Notes under the pieces: generated by a model | What the model was told of the DNA's origin: nothing | What the model saw: only the letters and a program-made list of their open reading frames with translations | Database searches by the model: none | Position numbers and translations under genes: made by a program | Part shown: positions 13,774 to 15,662 of the stretch, in pieces | Layout: each line of letters opens with the position of its first letter | Position numbering within the stretch: the stretch's first letter is position 1 | Source of the DNA: CAYJFX01 sp964370315 | Lineage (GTDB): Bacteria; Spirochaetota; Spirochaetia; Treponematales; Treponemataceae | Direction: 5' to 3' | DNA length: 15,662 nt | Assembly: GCA_964370315.1 (NCBI GenBank) | Contig: CAYJIS010000046.1 | Span: 1-15,662, forward strand

Positions 13774-15045
13774 ATGAAAAAGTTTTTACTTGTAATTAAA
13801 ACTGTTTTTTGGGTGGGTATAGTAAGCGTTGGACTTGTATTCTATATGAGAGCCGGAGCAAAGTATGATACAATGGAAGTTGCTTTTTATGGGCTTCCTG
13901 ATGAGGTTGTACAAACTCTTGTAGCATGGATTGATGAGCGCAACATTGATTGGAAACCTGTTATATTAGACCCGACAATACCACTAGACGAACAGATAAA
14001 AAGTCCCGTTTCTCAAAACCTTCTTTTTACCTATGACGGTAAAAATATGGATACTATTTCGCCGTATGTTAGAACTGCTAAAACTGACAATTTGATGGTT
14101 ATGCCTATTCCTGTAAGGGTATCCGTAATAACTGGAGGACGATTAACGGCAACGCCGATATTGGCAAATCACTTTCAGATGTCATATAATAGTGATACTT
14201 TGAGAAGATATGGTGCTACAATGCCAACTAATATTATTGAGCTTGAAGCTATATCTCAAACTGTATTAAGTCAGCAACGGACAGGTGCATTTACGACGCC
14301 TATACTATGTGCTGGCGCAAACGATGACGACTTAATTATGTTTTTTTCAGCAATGTTAGAAACTCTTCATGGCTATGAAAACTTTGAAATTGCACAACTC
14401 GTACTTGAGCAATCTGTTCAAGATTTAAAACGCAACGAAGAAGTTTCAAGCGAAACCTTTGATGCTTTTTTTTCACTTCCAAGTGTTTATAATACCTTGC
14501 AGTACATTAATACATGGGAGCAAAGACGCTTTTTAAGTCCTTCCTGGTTAAGTGTATCGAGAGAGGATGTTGTGAATGCAATGGAAAATAAATCTCCTAC
14601 GTTTGTTTTTACACCTTTTACGCTTTACAACAATCTATCTCAAAGTGCAAAAAATACATACGCAACATGGTATATGCCCTCGGGAAATAATAGAGAAACG
14701 AGATATTTAATAGCCCCAACTGTTGTTGTTATGGAGTTTTCGTATGTTAAATCTCCTCTTCAATCTGCTAGACGTGCTGGATTAAAAAATGAATTAGCTT
14801 CATCTCTTATTACTGAACTTGTTTCGGGCTTGAGCCAAGCAGAGTTGAGTGCAGAAAGTGGATTGGTTCCTCTTAACTCTACTGCGTTAGCTCCTGATAT
14901 GCCTACTGCAGAAACGAGGCAAATATTTGCATTGTCTGATGGACTTATCCCAGATATTGCATCTGCTTCATTTAACGAGGTTGAACAACGAGCAGAGTTT
15001 GCGAGGATTTTACGAAGTGTTTTAGTACAAGGTGTAAATCAATAA
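13774..15045 (+). CDS. Membrane-anchored or secreted solute-binding-like protein
   Basis: I do not recognise this 423-residue protein with certainty. It has a basic start and one hydrophobic segment (about 5-25) followed by RAGAK, which could be an uncleaved anchor or a signal peptide; there is no lipobox cysteine. The rest resembles family-1 extracellular solute-binding proteins in its order of features: an early strand-rich part, YGATMPTNIIELEAIS where these proteins have the G-x-P-x-T-W-D-E-L motif, a central helical region, and a late SGLVPLNST resembling their G-x-x-P-V segment. No permease or ATPase gene is nearby. It appears monocistronic and lacks a Shine-Dalgarno. A role as an orphan binding protein or envelope sensor is inference. 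Confidence 0.55.
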   Translation: MKKFLLVIKTVFWVGIVSVGLVFYMRAGAKYDTMEVAFYGLPDEVVQTLVAWIDERNIDWKPVILDPTIPLDEQIKSPVSQNLLFTYDGKNMDTISPYVRTAKTDNLMVMPIPVRVSVITGGRLTATPILANHFQMSYNSDTLRRYGATMPTNIIELEAISQTVLSQQRTGAFTTPILCAGANDDDLIMFFSAMLETLHGYENFEIAQLVLEQSVQDLKRNEEVSSETFDAFFSLPSVYNTLQYINTWEQRRFLSPSWLSVSREDVVNAMENKSPTFVFTPFTLYNNLSQSAKNTYATWYMPSGNNRETRYLIAPTVVVMEFSYVKSPLQSARRAGLKNELASSLITELVSGLSQAELSAESGLVPLNSTALAPDMPTAETRQIFALSDGLIPDIASASFNEVEQRAEFARILRSVLVQGVNQ

Positions 15046-15055
15046 TGCAAGAATT

Positions 15056-15505
15056 TTACCGATTGGTAAGAGAGGCATTTACAGCTAATTTGTCACATAT
15101 TTCGTTGTATTTGTCTCCACTGTGGCCCTGTACCCATTTCCATTCTATAGTAAATTTTGAAACAAGCTCATCTAAGGCAATCCATAAATCTTGATTTTTT
15201 ACTGGTTTTTTTGCGGCAGTTTTCCAGCCATTTTTTTTCCAATTGATTATCCAGTCGGTTATTCCATTTTTTACATATTGACTGTCGGTAAAGAGAGCTA
15301 CGATTCTTCCTGTAAAATCTGAACGCATCGAAATATGTTTTAAGCCTTCTATTACTGCAAGTAATTCCATGCGATTGTTTGTTGTATTTCTTTCGCCGCC
15401 ACTCAAAGGAATTTCATTCCCGTCTACCAAGATTACGCATCCCCATCCACCAGGACCAGGATTTCCAGAACACGCACCATCTGTATACATTATTATGTTT
15501 TGCAA
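15056..15505 (-). CDS. rnhA: Ribonuclease HI
   Basis: RNase HI cleaves the RNA strand of RNA-DNA hybrids, removing R-loops and primers. All catalytic residues are visible: D9 (YTDGACSGNPGPGGWG), E47 (RMELLA), D74 (FTDSQYV), H128 (GHSGDKYNE) and D138. The basic handle GWKTAAKKPVKN (93-104) of the E. coli type is present. The length of 149 residues is normal. The start is TTG at 15505, supported by GGAG (15513-15516) seven bases upstream and by the usual eight-residue distance to the first aspartate; the internal ATG at 15490 has no Shine-Dalgarno. It lies 13 bases after the Rpn-like gene and ends ten bases from the convergent solute-binding-like gene. Confidence 0.96.
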   Translation of the reverse strand: MQNIIMYTDGACSGNPGPGGWGCVILVDGNEIPLSGGERNTTNNRMELLAVIEGLKHISMRSDFTGRIVALFTDSQYVKNGITDWIINWKKNGWKTAAKKPVKNQDLWIALDELVSKFTIEWKWVQGHSGDKYNEICDKLAVNASLTNR

Positions 15506-15518
15506 GTATATTCTCCAA

Positions 15519-15662
15519 TTATTTTTTTCTTAGCTCGTTGATTTCTTCTTCTGTAAGGCCTGTTCCCTTAGCAATCTGGTCAGCAGATAATCCTTGCTCT
15601 AAAAAATTTTTCGCAACTTCAAGCCTTGCATCATGTGCACCTTGTTCTATTCCTTGTTCTAT
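15519..15662 (-). CDS. C-terminal end of an Rpn-family nuclease/putative transposase (partial)
   Basis: The last 47 codons of a gene that continues beyond the window end. The visible tail reads IEQGIEQGAHDARLE, then LEQGLSADQIAKGTGLT and EEEINELRKK. This (I-E-x-G)n linker followed by a short helical module that resembles a DNA-binding motif is typical of the C-terminus of Rpn/PD-(D/E)XK family proteins (recombination-promoting nuclease, often labelled transposase). The catalytic domain lies outside the window. The DNA coding the IEQG units is a near-perfect 12-base tandem repeat, so length variation among strains is likely. It is co-oriented with rnhA, 13 bases upstream of it. Confidence 0.7.
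   Translation of the reverse strand: MEQGIEQGAHDARLEVAKNFLEQGLSADQIAKGTGLTEEEINELRKK

Noticed and set aside
15046..15055. Terminator between the solute-binding-like gene and rnhA
   Set aside because: Only short, poor pairing (TACC-GATT-GGTA near 15057) is visible, with no T-run; not enough to support a call.

Overview
The window is AT-rich and tightly packed with bacterial genes, with almost no gap above 150 bases. Its content points to a spirochete, most likely a Treponema-type organism. The evidence is a complete MoxR/Bat (Bacteroides-aerotolerance-type) operon of spirochete layout, a stand-alone infA divergent from a short DksA/TraR gene, a hybrid kinase operon, and the tail of an Rpn-family (PD-(D/E)XK) nuclease/transposase gene. 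The genus is an inference from gene content and base composition, not a proven assignment. No rRNA, tRNA, CRISPR array or insertion-sequence end was seen.

Bases 1-7470 (+ strand) hold one operon: a promoter with an extended -10, MoxR AAA+ ATPase, DUF58 protein, a membrane protein with a periplasmic beta domain and a cytosolic helical domain, BatA (vWA), a BatB-BatC fusion (vWA + TPR), a BatD-like protein ending in an SH3 domain, and an Smr-domain protein. Stop and start codons overlap at three junctions (TAATG, TAATG, ATGA). One further junction overlaps by 52 bases and the other gaps are 4-13 bases, so strong translational coupling is likely. By analogy with known MoxR/vWA systems, the ATPase would remodel or load metal-binding vWA proteins at the inner membrane. 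The fusion and the SH3 domain suggest a cell-envelope complex.

Bases 7480-8940 hold a membrane-anchored DnaJ-domain protein (+), a perfect 12-bp terminator hairpin, infA (-), and a DksA/TraR-family zinc-finger protein (+). infA and dksA diverge from promoters whose -10 boxes overlap, and the infA leader carries two hairpins. Bases 8942-13082 (- strand) hold, in transcription order, a REC-STAS-REC protein, a soluble hybrid histidine kinase (HisKA-HATPase-REC-REC-HPt) without any sensor or membrane segment, and a PHP-family histidinol-phosphatase. They end at a bidirectional terminator shared with dksA.

Bases 13104-15662 hold a DJ-1/PfpI-family protein (+), a membrane-anchored solute-binding-like protein (+), RNase HI (-, TTG start) and the C-terminal 47 residues of an Rpn-family protein (-).

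The most interesting points are three. Three single genes (the DnaJ-like gene, the DJ-1-like gene and the solute-binding-like gene) lack a Shine-Dalgarno and have a -10 box ending 6-7 bases before the ATG, which predicts leaderless mRNAs. The REC-STAS-REC plus sensorless kinase pair has no obvious input or DNA-binding output. The Bat operon carries fused modules (vWA-TPR with a lipobox-like junction, and BatD-SH3).
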